64,000 nucleotides of DNA from Microbotryomycetes sp. JL201 (Eukaryota; Basidiomycota; Microbotryomycetes): positions 124,001 through 188,000 of the forward strand of contig JAQYUZ010000027.1 in the NCBI GenBank assembly GCA_033819885.1, in the 5' to 3' direction. Shown here piece by piece: positions 45,151 through 56,630 of this stretch. Position 1 is the stretch's first letter, and each line of letters begins with the position of its first letter. A model generated the notes under the pieces. It saw only the letters and a program-made list of their open reading frames with translations, ran no database searches and was not told the origin of the DNA. The position numbers were made by a program, and so were the translations under genes.

Positions 45151-46582
45151 CTAGCCAAACATTGCATCGTAGTCGTTGCCACTCGAGCCAGGCATGCGCT
45201 GCAGGTACGTGCGTCAGCACGCGCCGAAGGATTCATTTGAACTGCCAGCTCACGTCTCCATCCCAATCTGGCTCTCCCGAATGTCCAGGACCTTGCGGAC
45301 CTCGTTGCCCTTGTCCTCGGTTACCACCCAGATTGCCTCCCATGATCTGTCCAGAAGGAGGAGCATTCTGAATTGCGGCTCAGTGAGGATCCGCCCGACA
45401 TCCAAAACGAAGCGGACTCACGCCGGGCACAATAGGGTCGAAGCGAGCGCCCGGTGGAACTGCGTCAGCAGGCAGGTATCCGTCACCACCCCAGAGCCGG
45501 TTGCCGCCTCCAGCTCCACCTCCGACCGCCCCGTTACCGTCCGAAAATCTGTCCCTGAACAAAGGGTGGTCTCGTCCAACGTACATCCCGCCGCCTGATC
45601 CGCTGCCACCGCCGAGTGATCCTGGTGGGCCGAAAGTGCCGCCCATTCCGCCAAGAGGAAGCAAATCCGACCTTCCGACGTCGAATAAATGTCCTCTTCC
45701 TACACCATCTCTTCGTGGGTCACCTGGACCTTCACCGCCGCCATTGCCCCCGAGAGGGAAAGGTTGGCCCGCAGACGGACCGCGGCGACCCGGATCAGAT
45801 GTAGGAGATCCAAGCAAAGGACCGCCAGAGTCAGGGTAATATGGGCCCTGGGGATTGCCGACGGGGCGCCCTGCGTTCGCTTCTTGACCTGCGTTGGACG
45901 ACACTCGCCCCGTTTGCGCAAGCTCGGTGTACCCCTCTTTCCTCAAGCCTGGAACCATTGGCTGCAGGACGTTGATCCTATACAACACAATGAGATCTTG
46001 TAAGCGAGATGGGCTGGCAAACAAGGTCGCGAGTGCGTCAGGGTAGATGTTGCCACTCGCTTGGAGCGGGAAAGCCGAATTGGAGAAATAATCGCTCGTC
46101 ACAAGGTCGAATGAGTGCGAGCGGTTGTTCTTATGAATGGCCCTAGGCATCAGTTTGATAGGTATGACTCGATCGACTGAACTCGCCTGCACAGCCGTCG
46201 CCGCGACCATGAGGCGGTCACCCAGTTCGACGACAGACACAACAAACTCTAGGCTTGACTGGTCATGCTTGTATTGGAATTTGATGCTGCCACGACTGGT
46301 GTTCCAGTGATCAGGCAGGTGGCCAGTGTCGTCATCGCTCGCCTGCACGTTCTCCGAGTCAATCTTGACCAGCCGAAACCCGAGAATGGAGTGAACAGAG
46401 TGAATGACGGCTGCGAGAGCATCGGTGGGGTTGTTGATTGCAGTGCGCGGCGAGCCGGCGTTGGATGTGGGGAGCACTTTGGCGGCTTCGGCTAAGACAG
46501 CGGAGCGGTCGAGCGACACTGTGCACGTTGGAACATGTCCCTTCAGTTGCAGCAAGACCGGCACGCCTCATTATCTGCCGTG
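45151..46582 (-). CDS. Proteasome regulator PI31 (PSMF1) homolog
   Basis: The N-terminal domain contains NPTDALAAVIHSVHSILGFRL, KFQYKHDQSSLEFVVSVVELGD and a helical end, as in the FP domain of PI31. A long Gly/Pro-rich tail holds GRDHPLFRDRF, GGDGYLPADAVPPGARFDPIVP, GEPDWDGD and ends GSSGNDYDAMFG, the typical PI31 C-terminus. PI31 binds 20S proteasome and F-box-type partners and tunes proteasome assembly and transport. Two introns near the 3' end fit. The first exon is uncertain: the long frame has no ATG, and an ATG near 46582 works only through an intron of about 70 bases (GGC|GTGCCG ... CTTAG|CC). Confidence 0.8.
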
Positions 46583-46709
46583 CTGACCGTGACTCACTGT
46601 GGCCCTCCGAGAGTGAAGGAGCGGGATCGACAACGCCAGCAAGCTGGTTTCCATAATTACAACAGAAATTCAAGCAATATCGATAGCGCAAACGCCGAAA
46701 AGCGCCAAA

Positions 46710-49097
46710 TCAGGCAGTCTTTTGCTTCTTCTTGGCCGGCTTGTCACTGTCTGCCTCGCTTGCATCGCCACCGTCTTCATCTTCAGAATCAGAGGTAGCA
46801 CTACCGCCATCGCTCGAACTGGCCTGGAAGTCTTCGTCGACTGCGAGCTCTCGGGCGTTAGCGCGCCCAGAACGGTGGCACACGAGAGACTCTTACCTTC
46901 CGAGTCCTCATCTTCGTCCATCAGGCCCGTCTTGGCCTTCGAGTCTTCATCGACACTCATGTCGTCGTCGTCGTCATCATCATCATCATCATCGCCAAGC
47001 ACAGCGGCTTCTACTGCGGCAAGTTCCTCCATTTCGTTTTTGACCCGAAGCTTTTTGGCCGTCAAAAACCCTTCAATCGCTCGCAGCTCTTCCTTGTTGA
47101 GCGCCGAAAAGACGATTGAGCTCGAATCGGCCTTTGTGCGCACGGCCAAGTCGAAAGTGCGGGCTGAGGGAAGAGCGCCGCCAACACTACGCGAAAGCCG
47201 TCAGCATAAGCCTATCAGCCAAGCGAATTCAACGCACCGTGCAAAGATGACCGAGTGGATGTCTGAAAACGGCACCAACGTCGGTTGCTTTGATATGAAA
47301 AGCAGCTGTTTCTCCAACAGGTACAAGTGGCCTTCGTTCGCCTTGAGATTGCACTTGACCGCGCTCTGACCGTCATGCCTGTAAATGGAGCAAAGGTCAG
47401 GATGACCACGGATAGCAACACTGGCTAACACTGACGATTGGAAGCTGCCTGGCGTCACAATCTTCTTCTCTGTCAGCACGCGGAACAAGATTGACACGAC
47501 TTCGAACGCCGGGTCGTCGTATCGAAGTTGCAGGTTGCCAGAGTATTTTTCGCGAATAGTTTCCCTGCGACCGGAGTGAGAATTGGAAGTGACGTGCGAG
47601 TTTCGTACTCACTCGTCAAGGTTCATGTCGAGCTCCATGATCTCGTCTTTGACAAATTGCATGACAAGGTACGGATACCTCGTTTGACCTTGTCGAATCG
47701 GCGGATCGATGTTGACCTGCGAGGCCATGTCAGCATAATCGCGGAATGCGCTTGAGCGTGGGCCAGCACGCACGATGAATTGACAGTGAATGTCGTCAGG
47801 CTTGGGCAAGAGGAAGAGCTTCTGAACTTGATTGTACGAGATGCGGTAGTCGTATGTTTTGCCTCGCAAACGCAGAAAATCGGCATGCAGGTCGATGTCT
47901 GCGAGTGATCTCGCCATTAGCCCTAGTCGCTCATCGATTCGCGCAGACTTACCAAATCGACCACGAGGCGTGAGGCAGAGAATGTCAGGTATCGTGCACA
48001 TGCCTTCGCTCGTGATCTGGCCAATGTCTGCCTTCTCCTTGACTGCATCATGGAATACCTGAGCGGCAGTCTCTCCTTCGTCGTCTGCGCCGTCTTCTTC
48101 ATCGCCATCTTCGCTCAGAGTCTCGCCGTTCTCGCCCTTGACTTGGTCTCCGCCGGCAGCATTGAGTTTGGCTTGGTCTCCCTTCTTCTTCATTCCCTTC
48201 GCCGAGCCCGGAATGTACAATCTCAACTCGGCAATCTCGTCAGGCAACGCCCTCAATCGCCTTTTGCGCGTTTGCGCGTCTTCGTTTAAGTCTTCTTGTG
48301 CCTGCACAGCTGGCGAAAACTCGAGCGCGACTTCTGACTTGGCGATGGTCGTGTTCAAGACGCGATCTAGTGGTATGGTGAACGCTGGCTTGCCAGCAAC
48401 GAGGAAAGCCATGTCTTGCGCTGCAGTCGCTCGCTGTCAATTCCTGCTTTTTTTACGTTGAGCGATGATGCATACCTTGGACTTCTGCGATACCCCAATT
48501 CCAGCCACGCACGCTGATGTCTTTGGACTCAATCGTCGTGTTGTAGTACTGTGACGGCGTAGATTTTGTTTCAGCGCGCGTCCAGGCTGAGTTTTCAGAC
48601 GGCCGGTGAGGGGCACACCTGCTTGCACAAGTTTTGCAGTCGTTCGAAATCGTCTTTCAGAAAGCCGTCGAATGTAATGCGTGACTTTGATGTACCAATG
48701 CGCAGCTGGTGATTGCGCGCGACGCTATGTGATAGAGCAAAGGTCGCGGCCAAGGGGGCAGTCAGAGTTCAGTGTACGCTATGACACGATAGCTAGGCTC
48801 GTCTTGCAGCCTCTACAACCAGGCCGCGCGTCGCAGCAGAAGAGATGGCGAAGCAAGGCGACCTACCGAGTCCATGAGATCCACTTGATGTCCGAGCTTG
48901 GCACTGTCGTCACGCTCTCTTTCTCATCTGAACTCTTCCAGCCAAGACCGCTCTGCGCGATTCGGAGCTCTACAGGGCGTAACGAGGGCACGCGTCAGGA
49001 CGCGTCGCCTCGCGCGATCCGGCAGCGCGCTGTAGGACTCACTGCCAGGAGTGGGATTGAGACCAAGATATATGTTTTCGAACTGCGCGGTGCTCAT
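46710..49097 (-). CDS. POB3: FACT histone chaperone subunit POB3/SSRP1
   Basis: ATG at 49097: MSTAQFENIYLGLNPTPG, then across introns LRIAQSGLGWKSSDEK, SSDIKWISWTRVARNHQLRIGT, SKSRITFDGFLKDDF, ESKDISVRGWNWGIAEVQ, AFLVAGKPAFTIPLDRVLN, ELRLYIPGSAKG, ADIDLHADFLRLRGKTYDYRI, VQKLFLLPKPDD, and the middle domain GHLYLLEKQLLFISKQP. The C-terminus is an acidic tail with eleven Asp in a row, then EDEDGGDASEADSDKPAKKK. FACT loosens nucleosomes in transcription and replication. As usual for fungal POB3 there is no HMG box. At least seven introns. Confidence 0.92.
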
Positions 49098-49523
49098 TGT
49101 CGATGGAGGAGAGCGACGGTCGAGAACATCCGCTCCACTGCAAAGTTAGGGGATGTATGCGGATCTCGCAGATTGACATGAGGGAAACATCGTCACGCGT
49201 CGCGCAACGAAAGCTGTTTCATTCCAAATGTATACAGATAACCGCTTCCAGCATTTCGTTTAGATTTGGTTCACGAAATGACTGCGTCTGGTGCCGTTAT
49301 CAAGAGAATCCGTCTACTGAGCGACGGTACAGCTTTCGAGCCCGCAATGATATCCTTTATCGGCGCAATGTTCTCGCCAGACTATGGCACGATATGATTG
49401 GTCGGCTTTATAGTTATCAGCGCACTTGCTGAGTGGCGCGACTGCACAGGAATGAGGGGTCTGCAGCAGGCCTGAGGCCACAGCATTCGAGGAAGGCAGA
49501 AGAAGGCAGAAAATGTTGCCGCG

Positions 49524-50401
49524 TTAGGGCTGATCGTCTCCCGGCGCCGCATGTTTTGCCTCCAGCACTCCGAGTCTCTTTGTCCTGGCCAGCACGAGTC
49601 TCCGAGCCCTCGCGAGGTCCAGATTGCTGTAGTCAGGAGCCAATGATGGAGCTTTATCTTTCAGGAGCGCGTGGATCTTGTCGTCAAGTGCTTCGATTTG
49701 TTTGACAAGCTCTTTGATCTCGATGGCCTGTTGCAGTCTTGTGATGGCTTGCTCGGCTACATTCTGGATGTGAGCAAACCGGTCTTGGCCGAGAAGAATG
49801 CCTGCTCGACTACGGGATGAGCCCTTTGGTGCATTGAAAGCGCGAGTGGCCTGAGCTTACCCCCGTAGTACCGCGAGACGACCACGCAGATGTCGACGGC
49901 TACAGTGCGCTCGAGCACTTTCTTGATCGCGTTGCTGCCACCTTTCTCGCCGTCGTCCTCCCCAGTGATCTTGACTGTCCAATCGTTCTGGTCTGTACCC
50001 TCTTTGCCCGGCCTCAGCGACAGGAATCTGGCGGCGTATATCTCGTGCTCGGCCTCGCGCGGGTGTGTACGGTCTGCCCTCAGGTGTCGAACATGGTTTT
50101 GGAACTGGATCGCGCCGACTGGTGTCGTCACAGGTGCCGCATGCGCCACAAACGTTGAGCGCCGGTCTGTTATCGGATCGGACGCGCAAATCGGCGAGGG
50201 CACGCGCGGCACATGCGTAACAGGAAAGTGATCAAGCAAAGTTGGTGACGGTCCCAGCTTGGACGCAGCCTGACGCTTGGCCGCAGGCGTCGCTTCCGCC
50301 GGTTCCGATCGCGCGTCCGCGGCGCGCTTCATCGCGTTCGTCCAAGAACGAGCTTGTTCAAATCCCCCGACCTCTGCCATGTGCAAAACTATCTCTGACA
50401 T
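49524..50401 (-). CDS. IMPACT/YIH1-type (UPF0029) protein
   Basis: The ATG at 50401 (or an in-frame ATG at 50380) leads to a low-complexity part, then the Impact domain: RSTFVAHAAPVTTPVGAIQF, EHEIYAARFL, WTVKITGEDDGEKGGSNAI, ERTVAVDICVVVSRYYGG, and across a 64-base intron ILLGQDRFAHIQNVAEQA. A C-terminal coiled coil follows (EIKELVKQIEALDDKIHALL) and the chain ends GDDQP. EDDGE and RYYGG are the family signatures. There is no RWD domain in front, so this is not a YIH1/IMPACT of the usual RWD-Impact layout but resembles the shorter fungal members. Regulation of Gcn2 is known for YIH1; here it is only possible. Confidence 0.82.
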
Positions 50402-51015
50402 CTACCTTTTCCAAGTCTCGCGATATTTGTAGTATAGAGTTTTAAGAAACTGCCACTTGCCCGATCGGTGATAGTCGAGCTCTAACAAATAGTACCGGAC
50501 GCAAACGGATTTCGAATGGCGGACGGATGACGTACGACATCGAACGTCGCAAATTGATGGCAAGGCATCCCAGAAACTGGTATCGGCCGCAGCTCTGGCT
50601 GCACGAGAAAGGAGCATGCGCAAAGGATATCGGTGCTCGATTGTCAGGTTCTCGATCAATGAATCTTGATGCAGTGAGGCAAGCGCCCACGACCCAGCCA
50701 TCTGAACGACTTGGAGACCACTTAGCCTTTCAGAGGAGCCCTGAATGGACATTGTCGCCGCGTGTCCTGAGCGACTAGTTCCCAGAGTACACGGAGACCA
50801 TGCTGGCAGCTCCTCAAATCAAGAAAAGGCAGCTTTTCATTGACCATCACAATCTCGCGGGCGTCACAGTCAAGAGCCTCGCTGGCCGCGTCATCACCCG
50901 TCAGGAGTGTTGAAGTAGACGCAACCAGGGTCTGTTTCTGCTTCTTCTCTCACCTTTTCCTGTTCCCTCGCTTGCCTCTCCTGTTCCCTCAGCTCAGCTT
51001 TGCCTGACCTCAGAA
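50402..51015. other. Divergent promoter region
   Basis: Separates the IMPACT-like gene (minus) and priA-like 2 (plus). A CT-rich stretch at about 50930-50995 precedes the priA-like start, as is common in strongly expressed fungal promoters. Confidence 0.4.
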
Positions 51016-52178
51016 ATGCGATCGGTCCTTCTCTCCGCGGCTTTCCTAGCCGTTGCAGCGGTTGCTTCACCCCTCAAAGGTGCTTCTTCTTTTGGGTGGC
51101 AGGGCGGACAGAAACTCATCACATGCCTGTCCCTCAGCTTCGGTCTTGGAGAACGACAACGCTCTTCTTGGACGTGACTATCCCTTGCTTCAGGACCGAT
51201 CTGCTGTCAAGCCGGGTCGCATCATCTCGGCACGCTCAGACAAGGCAGAGCGCGACAGCCTTTATAACTCTCAGCTTGACCTTGTCGAGCGCGCCATTGC
51301 CGACATTCATCGCGCTGAAGGATTATCGAAGCGGGATGTCGAGAAGCGAGAGCTGTTCAGGCGCCAATTGAACACTGTTCCTTGCGGTCTCGGACCTCGA
51401 GCAAACTGTGAGTGGTCAGATAACTCTCACCACTATGGAGCTCGCCCTCCTAATCTCAACTCTCATCAGCTTCGATCTGCCGTGAGGCCGTCACGACGCA
51501 GGGCTTCACGCTGCCACGCGACGGCTACGCAAACTGCAACCAGAACATTGGCTCGTGCCAGGTCAAGTGCCGCAATGGATGTAAGTATTGCAGTGCGGAG
51601 AACGAGGACAAGGCTTGCGGTGAGATTCTTCAGTAAGCTTGACGCATCCTTCCGGGCAGTCACCTTGCGCAATGGCGTCTGCATTCAGAATGTTGGCAAC
51701 TGTGCTCCTGGTGTAAGTCTCGTTTCAGTGAACGGAACTTCAGGGCCTAATTGCCCAATGTTGTCGCAGCTCTGCCCCCCAAATCCTCGCAACGGCATCT
51801 TCACGTGCCCATTCGGTCGCTCGTGCAACCTTGTCTGCTTGTACGGTCAGACACCTTCTGAGGATGGACTCTCCTGCATCAACACTAAATTTGATGCCAA
51901 CAATTGCGGTGGCGTGAGCCTACTTTCTTTATCCGGTTGCGCCGTCATTGAGCTCATGAGTGTCATTGCCGCCTCTTATAGGAAGGAATCGTTTGCCCAC
52001 CATCGTACAACAACGTCGGCACCGTCAGCTGTGAGTCGCTTGTGCCTTCTTCTTCTCCCCTTCAAGAATTGAATAATGAGACCGCTGTGGTGCAGGCTTC
52101 AACAATCGCTGCTCTATCCGCTGCCCGGCCGGAACCCGAACTCGCTATTCATCCACGGGTGTGTACTTCTGCGCCTGA
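51016..52178 (+). CDS. priA-like secreted Cys-rich protein 2
   Basis: ATG at 51016; signal peptide MRSVLLSAAFLAVAAVAS. The propeptide-like helix LDLVERAIADIHRAEGLSKRD is the counterpart of that in priA-like 1. The Cys domain then reads TVPCGLGPRAN, SICREAVTTQGFTLP, GYANCNQNIGSCQVKCRNG, NGVCIQNVGNCAPG, CPPNPRNGIFTCPFGRSCNLVC, DANNCGGEGIVCPPSYNN, FNNRCSIRCPAGTRT and a final FCA. Six or seven short introns. Secreted, likely wall or surface associated; function of the family is unknown. Confidence 0.82.
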
Positions 52179-52824
52179 AAGGATTGTCCTGGTGGGCTTA
52201 GGCACCGAGAAGGACTGTACCGCATACACGAGAGCATGTATCCATGGACCCTTATCTGGCAAACTTCGCCGCACTCGTCACTCATTCTCGCCTGTAAATA
52301 CGCTTCATACGCTTCTCGTACAACTGATCGTGCTCGCGCTCGCCATTCCTTTCCGAGTATGCTCGGTCATGAATCGCTCGAACGCTGCGAGACGCAAATT
52401 CAAAAAGCAGTATCATCCTGTAGCTTGTCACTGGCATCCATGCAATACAGCAGACACTATATCCAAGCAAGCACTTATCTCCTGTCGAGTGACTTCGAGC
52501 GCGAACTTCCTATTCAGTCTACGTTCACAGCGATCGTGGACAAGGCGTCATCAACAACAAGAAAGTCATCTACCGGTTGTCTTCAAGACGCCTTTTCGGA
52601 AATCACGCTAGGAGGCTGATCAGCGTTCATCTGTTCAATAGCAGGGATCGTTGGAAGTGCTGCATCGTGAGACGTATTCTCGCAGATCTACGAGAGCATG
52701 AATTGACCAAAGATAGTTGCCACGTGATCTTGAGAGCAGATATGTGATAAAACGCCGCTGTGTTTTGAGCTCCGCGCTGAGCGCCCAATTCATTTACCAT
52801 CCACAACGACTCGTCGCCACCAAT
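52179..52824. other. Intergenic stretch
   Basis: Between priA-like 2 and the TPT transporter. No gene recognised. Confidence 0.4.
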
Positions 52825-54548
52825 ATGGCTCCCGATCGAGTTGCGCTACAGGACTTGAGCGCCGAGCAAGAAGCTGACGCGCTGCTGGCCGAGGAGGACG
52901 CGCGGAGCAGTGCGCAACACAGCGGGGCAGTCAACACCAAGGCGGACGCGTTCAATGGTGATTTGGAGGATCTTGAGCGGAGCGAGAGCCTGCCAGCGCC
53001 GGTACAAGCAGTCACTCCTGTGCGTCACCCATCGCGATGACATGGCAAAGCTGCCGGCTCGTTGCTGCGCGCGTGCGGTACCGCACACGCCGCTCCCAGA
53101 CATCCTTCGACAAAAAATGCTGATGCTCGGGACCTGTAGGTCAAGCGCATTCACCCTGCACCCATCATTGCAATTTGGATTGCGCTCAGCTCGAGCGTCA
53201 TCTTGATGAACGCCTGGATTCTGTAAGCCTATCCAGCTTGCTGTCTACGCAGAGTCCGGCTCACAGCTCAACAAACACACAGAGGCAAAGATGAGGGTGA
53301 TCTGAACTTTCCCTTGTGCGTGTCTCGGCATCGCGTGATCCTCGCCCAGTCTGAACCGATTTTTTTGCCAGCCCAATCTTTTTGACGACTGTCCACCTCG
53401 TCTATGCTACTATTGGAACTCGTTTCATGCGGCAATTCACACACCTGATCGACGGCGTCGACAAGATTGAAATGAGCTGGGATAGGTGCGTGCAAACTCG
53501 AGAAAGAATAACCGATCGCGAAGGCTAAACGTATTGTTCTCGGCCAGATGGTACCGAAATGCACGTCTCAAGCTGTCTGCTTGACATTCTCGTCTGACCG
53601 TATCCGTTCCGCAGATTGTGCCGATTGGTGCTCTGTTCTCAGCCTCGCTCATCTTTTCCAACCTAGCCTACCTCACGCTCTCTGTATCATTCATTCAGAT
53701 GCTCAAAGCATTCACGTCCGTCGCGGTCCTGACAATGTCGGTCTTGATGGGCCTTGACCAATTTAACAAACGAACCGCAACAACTGTTATTGGCATATCG
53801 CTCGGCGTCGCGATCGCTTCATATGGCGAAATCAATTTGTGCGGGGACTCTGACAGACTGAATTCGAATCACTGATGAGTGTCATTTGCAGCGTGCTAGG
53901 CGGATTCCTTTTCCAGAGCTTCGGCATCCTGTTCGAAGCGACTCGACTGGTGCAGGTCGCTTCTCGTATTCACGCACATGCTCCTACTAATGAGCTCCGT
54001 TCGCTGCAGTGCCATTCAGAAGTTGTTACAAGGCTTGCGCATGGATCCGCTCGTGTCGCTGTACTATTACGCGCCGGCGAGTACACCTTCTTGAACTCCA
54101 GTGGGAGACTTGGCTGACTCTTTGCATTGACAGGTGTGTGCTTGCCTCAACGCTTTGCTCGTACCCATATTCGAAGGATGGGCTCCTGTTGACCTCGTCC
54201 TCGAGCGCGTCGGCGCTTTCACTCTATTCATCAATTGCAATGTCGCTTTGCTTCTCAATATTTCGGTCGTATTCCTGATTGGTTGCGCCAGCTCGCTCGT
54301 ACTCACGCTGTCTGGCGTGCTCAAGGACATTTTGCTCGTCGTCGGCGCTGTTCTGCTGTTTGGAGCGACAGTGAGCGCGTGCGCCATCATATCTTCGACA
54401 AAGTCTTACCTGCGCTCTATCACAGGTCACATGGACGCAGATGGTCGGTTACGGCATTGCTTTGGCGGGTTTGGTCGTGTTCAAGACTCCCCCAGAGGTC
54501 ATGGCTGGTTATGTTGCTTCATTCAAAGCAGCAGTGGGTCTCCGATAA
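52825..54548 (+). CDS. TPT-family (SLC35C/E-like) transporter, multi-exon
   Basis: The ATG at 52825 starts an acidic N-tail. Membrane exons encode RIHPAPIIAIWIALSSSVILM, FLTTVHLVYATIGTRFM, IVPIGALFSASLIFSNLAY, VSFIQMLKAFTSVAVLTMS, TVIGISLGVAIASYGEINL, VLGGFLFQSFGILFEATRLV, QGLRMDPLVSLYYYAP, CACLNALLVPIFEGW, VLTLSGVLKDILLVVGAVLLFG, and TQMVGYGIALAGLVVFK. This is the triose-phosphate-translocator type of the drug/metabolite superfamily; fungal members sit in the ER or Golgi and substrates are mostly unknown. The intron at 54077-54133 begins GCGAGT and ends ACAG, a GC-AG intron. The loop between the first two helices is unusually short as I joined it, so one small exon may be missing. Confidence 0.82.
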
Positions 54549-54600
54549 CTTTTGAGACAGCTCAGATTTATGGCGCAATCACAATCTTGACTTTTGGCCA

Positions 54601-56630
54601 ATGGTGCCTGCACCTGCGAGCGAAAATGCGACAGTATCCGTCCCGTTGCTCGCTCCTGATATGAATGCGACCGGTGTTCCCTCCTCTGGCAAGCAAAATA
54701 GCGACAGATGGTCATGCGCGACGGGTCCTCAGCGTCGAGCGTCACTGTATCATCGATGGAAGCTGGACTATGCGTCCACCGGCTTAGTGATGGCATTTAC
54801 TGTTCTGTGGATGTCAGGAGTGGTCCGCTGCAGCTCGGCACGGACAGGACAGGGCGCATATCTTCGGTCCGGCGTTGAGGTTCAGCGCATTGGCTACGAA
54901 GGACCTACACCAAGTATGTATCGCGATGGATTTGGCTTGTGCCAACAACTTGATTCATGACGACTTTCCAGCCGGATCAGAAGCTCTGGCAGCCGCCACT
55001 GCATATCCGAGCTATCGCGATACTTCGCCCTTGCATCCGCCGCATACAGCTGAATCTGTACAATGGTGCACTTTGCTCTGTTCGATGGCACTGACACATC
55101 CCTTTGGCAGTTTGACGTTCTCAGTCATCTTGGCAATTTGAGTCCGTGGCGCTCAGTCAATCATGGCTTAGCTGCAACACCAGAGGTGCCCGCAGACTGT
55201 AAAATCGAGCAGGCGAGTGCACAAACCATCAAGTCCATCCTATGAACTCATATTGGCTTTGCAGGTTCAGCTACTGCACCGGTGAGCGCCGAACAAGCGG
55301 GACGAGAATCTGAGAGGCTGACGCAATCGGTCAGTCACGGTGCGCGTTATCCGACAACTGGTTCAGGTCCCGCCGAGCTCGCCGTCAAGCTCAAATCTGC
55401 CGTGCAACCTTCTGGAAACCTGTCTTTCTTGGCAGATTGGACATACAAGCTCGGCTCCGAGATACTCACGCCGTTCGGTCGAGGACAACTGTTCAATCTC
55501 GGCACGTCGTTCAGAGTCAAGTACGGTGCACTGCTTGATGAGGAGATGCCGGGCGCCAGTGCTCGGCGCAAACCCCTCTTCCGAACGGAAACCCAGGACC
55601 GCATGTACAAATCGGCATTGAACTTTGCCGCCGGGTTTTTCGGCATCCCGTACGAGGACCAATACGAGCAGCTCGTCACTATAGAGTGGCCTGACTTCAA
55701 TAATACTCTGAGCCCGTACATGACGTGCCATAACGCTGACAGACGCGACCTGACACTCGGACCAGCGAAGATGGCCGAGTGGATGTCAATTTACCTTACA
55801 GATGCGCGCAAACGTCTCAACACCCAGCTGCACGGCGTCGAGCTCACCTTAAGAGACGTGTTCAACATGCAGCTGATGTGCGCGTATGAGATGGTGGCTT
55901 TGGGAGGCTCCAGTTTTTGCAAGTTGTTCACGGAAGACGAGTGGCGCGGATTTGAATACGCCATTGACCTTCAATTCTACTACGAGTTCTCGTTCGGCCA
56001 GCCTGCACAAGCTGCTCTCGGAAAGGGATGGGTGCAAGAGTGGCTGGCTCGAGTGATGCATCAACCCATCTCCGAATTCAATTCGACGACCAACGCGACG
56101 TAACATACCAGTGACGCATTTCCTCTTGATCAAGCGCTATACGTCGATGCAACGCACGACACGATCATCTCGGCCGTCATTACAACGCTCCGGTTCTCGT
56201 CGTTCGGCGCGTCGGGACCACTGCCTTCGGATCACATTCCGGCTAATCTTTCCTTTATCACATCAAAGATATCGCCTTTTGCCGCCAACCTCCATTCGCA
56301 GATCGTGTCGTGTCCGATTTCAAGGTCAGGTCAGACTCGAAGACGTGTCCGGTGGATCCTCAACGATGGTATCGTGCCACTCGACCATTTAGAAGGTTGC
56401 GAATCGTCAGCGGAAGGTTGGTGTGACCTACATGCTTTCGTTTCCTCAACAAGCGATTTCTTGCAAGGAATCGACTGGGCTTACGACTGTCGTGAGTGTC
56501 AATCCCCTCGTGATAGTGTCCACTGCAGAGTCCCTTTAAACACTTTTCGCTCGCAGTACATCCGTACGAACTCGGTTCGGATCCCATCACCGATGGTCGT
56601 CCGTCGCGATCGCATCGATCGAGCTACTAA
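54601..56630 (+). CDS. Phytase-like histidine acid phosphatase, membrane anchored, with an in-frame stop
   Basis: ATG at 54601. A tail and one membrane segment (TGLVMAFTVLWMSGVV) precede the catalytic part: FDVLSHLGNLSPW, VQLLHRHGARYPTTG (active-site RHGxRxP), TPFGRGQLFNLGTSF, FRTETQDRMYKSALNF, and AFPLDQALYVDATHDTIIS (the HD proton donor). It ends CLHPYELGSDP and a stop at 56630. The RHG motif spans a 17-base exon (55265-55281) and the next exon. The intron before it starts GCGAGT. At 56101-56103 a TAA interrupts an otherwise unbroken frame between NSTTNAT and DAFPLD. Removing GTAACATACCAG would skip it in frame, but 12 bases is far below normal intron size. Fungal phytases release phosphate from organic esters. 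It may be a working gene, a recoded one, or a recent null allele. Confidence 0.75.

Noticed and set aside
45501-45839. Pro-rich plus-strand frame
   Set aside because: Antisense of the Gly-rich tail of PI31; Pro runs are the expected reverse of Gly codons.
46940-47000. GAT/GAC trinucleotide run as a microsatellite of interest
   Set aside because: It encodes the acidic Asp tract expected in the POB3 tail.
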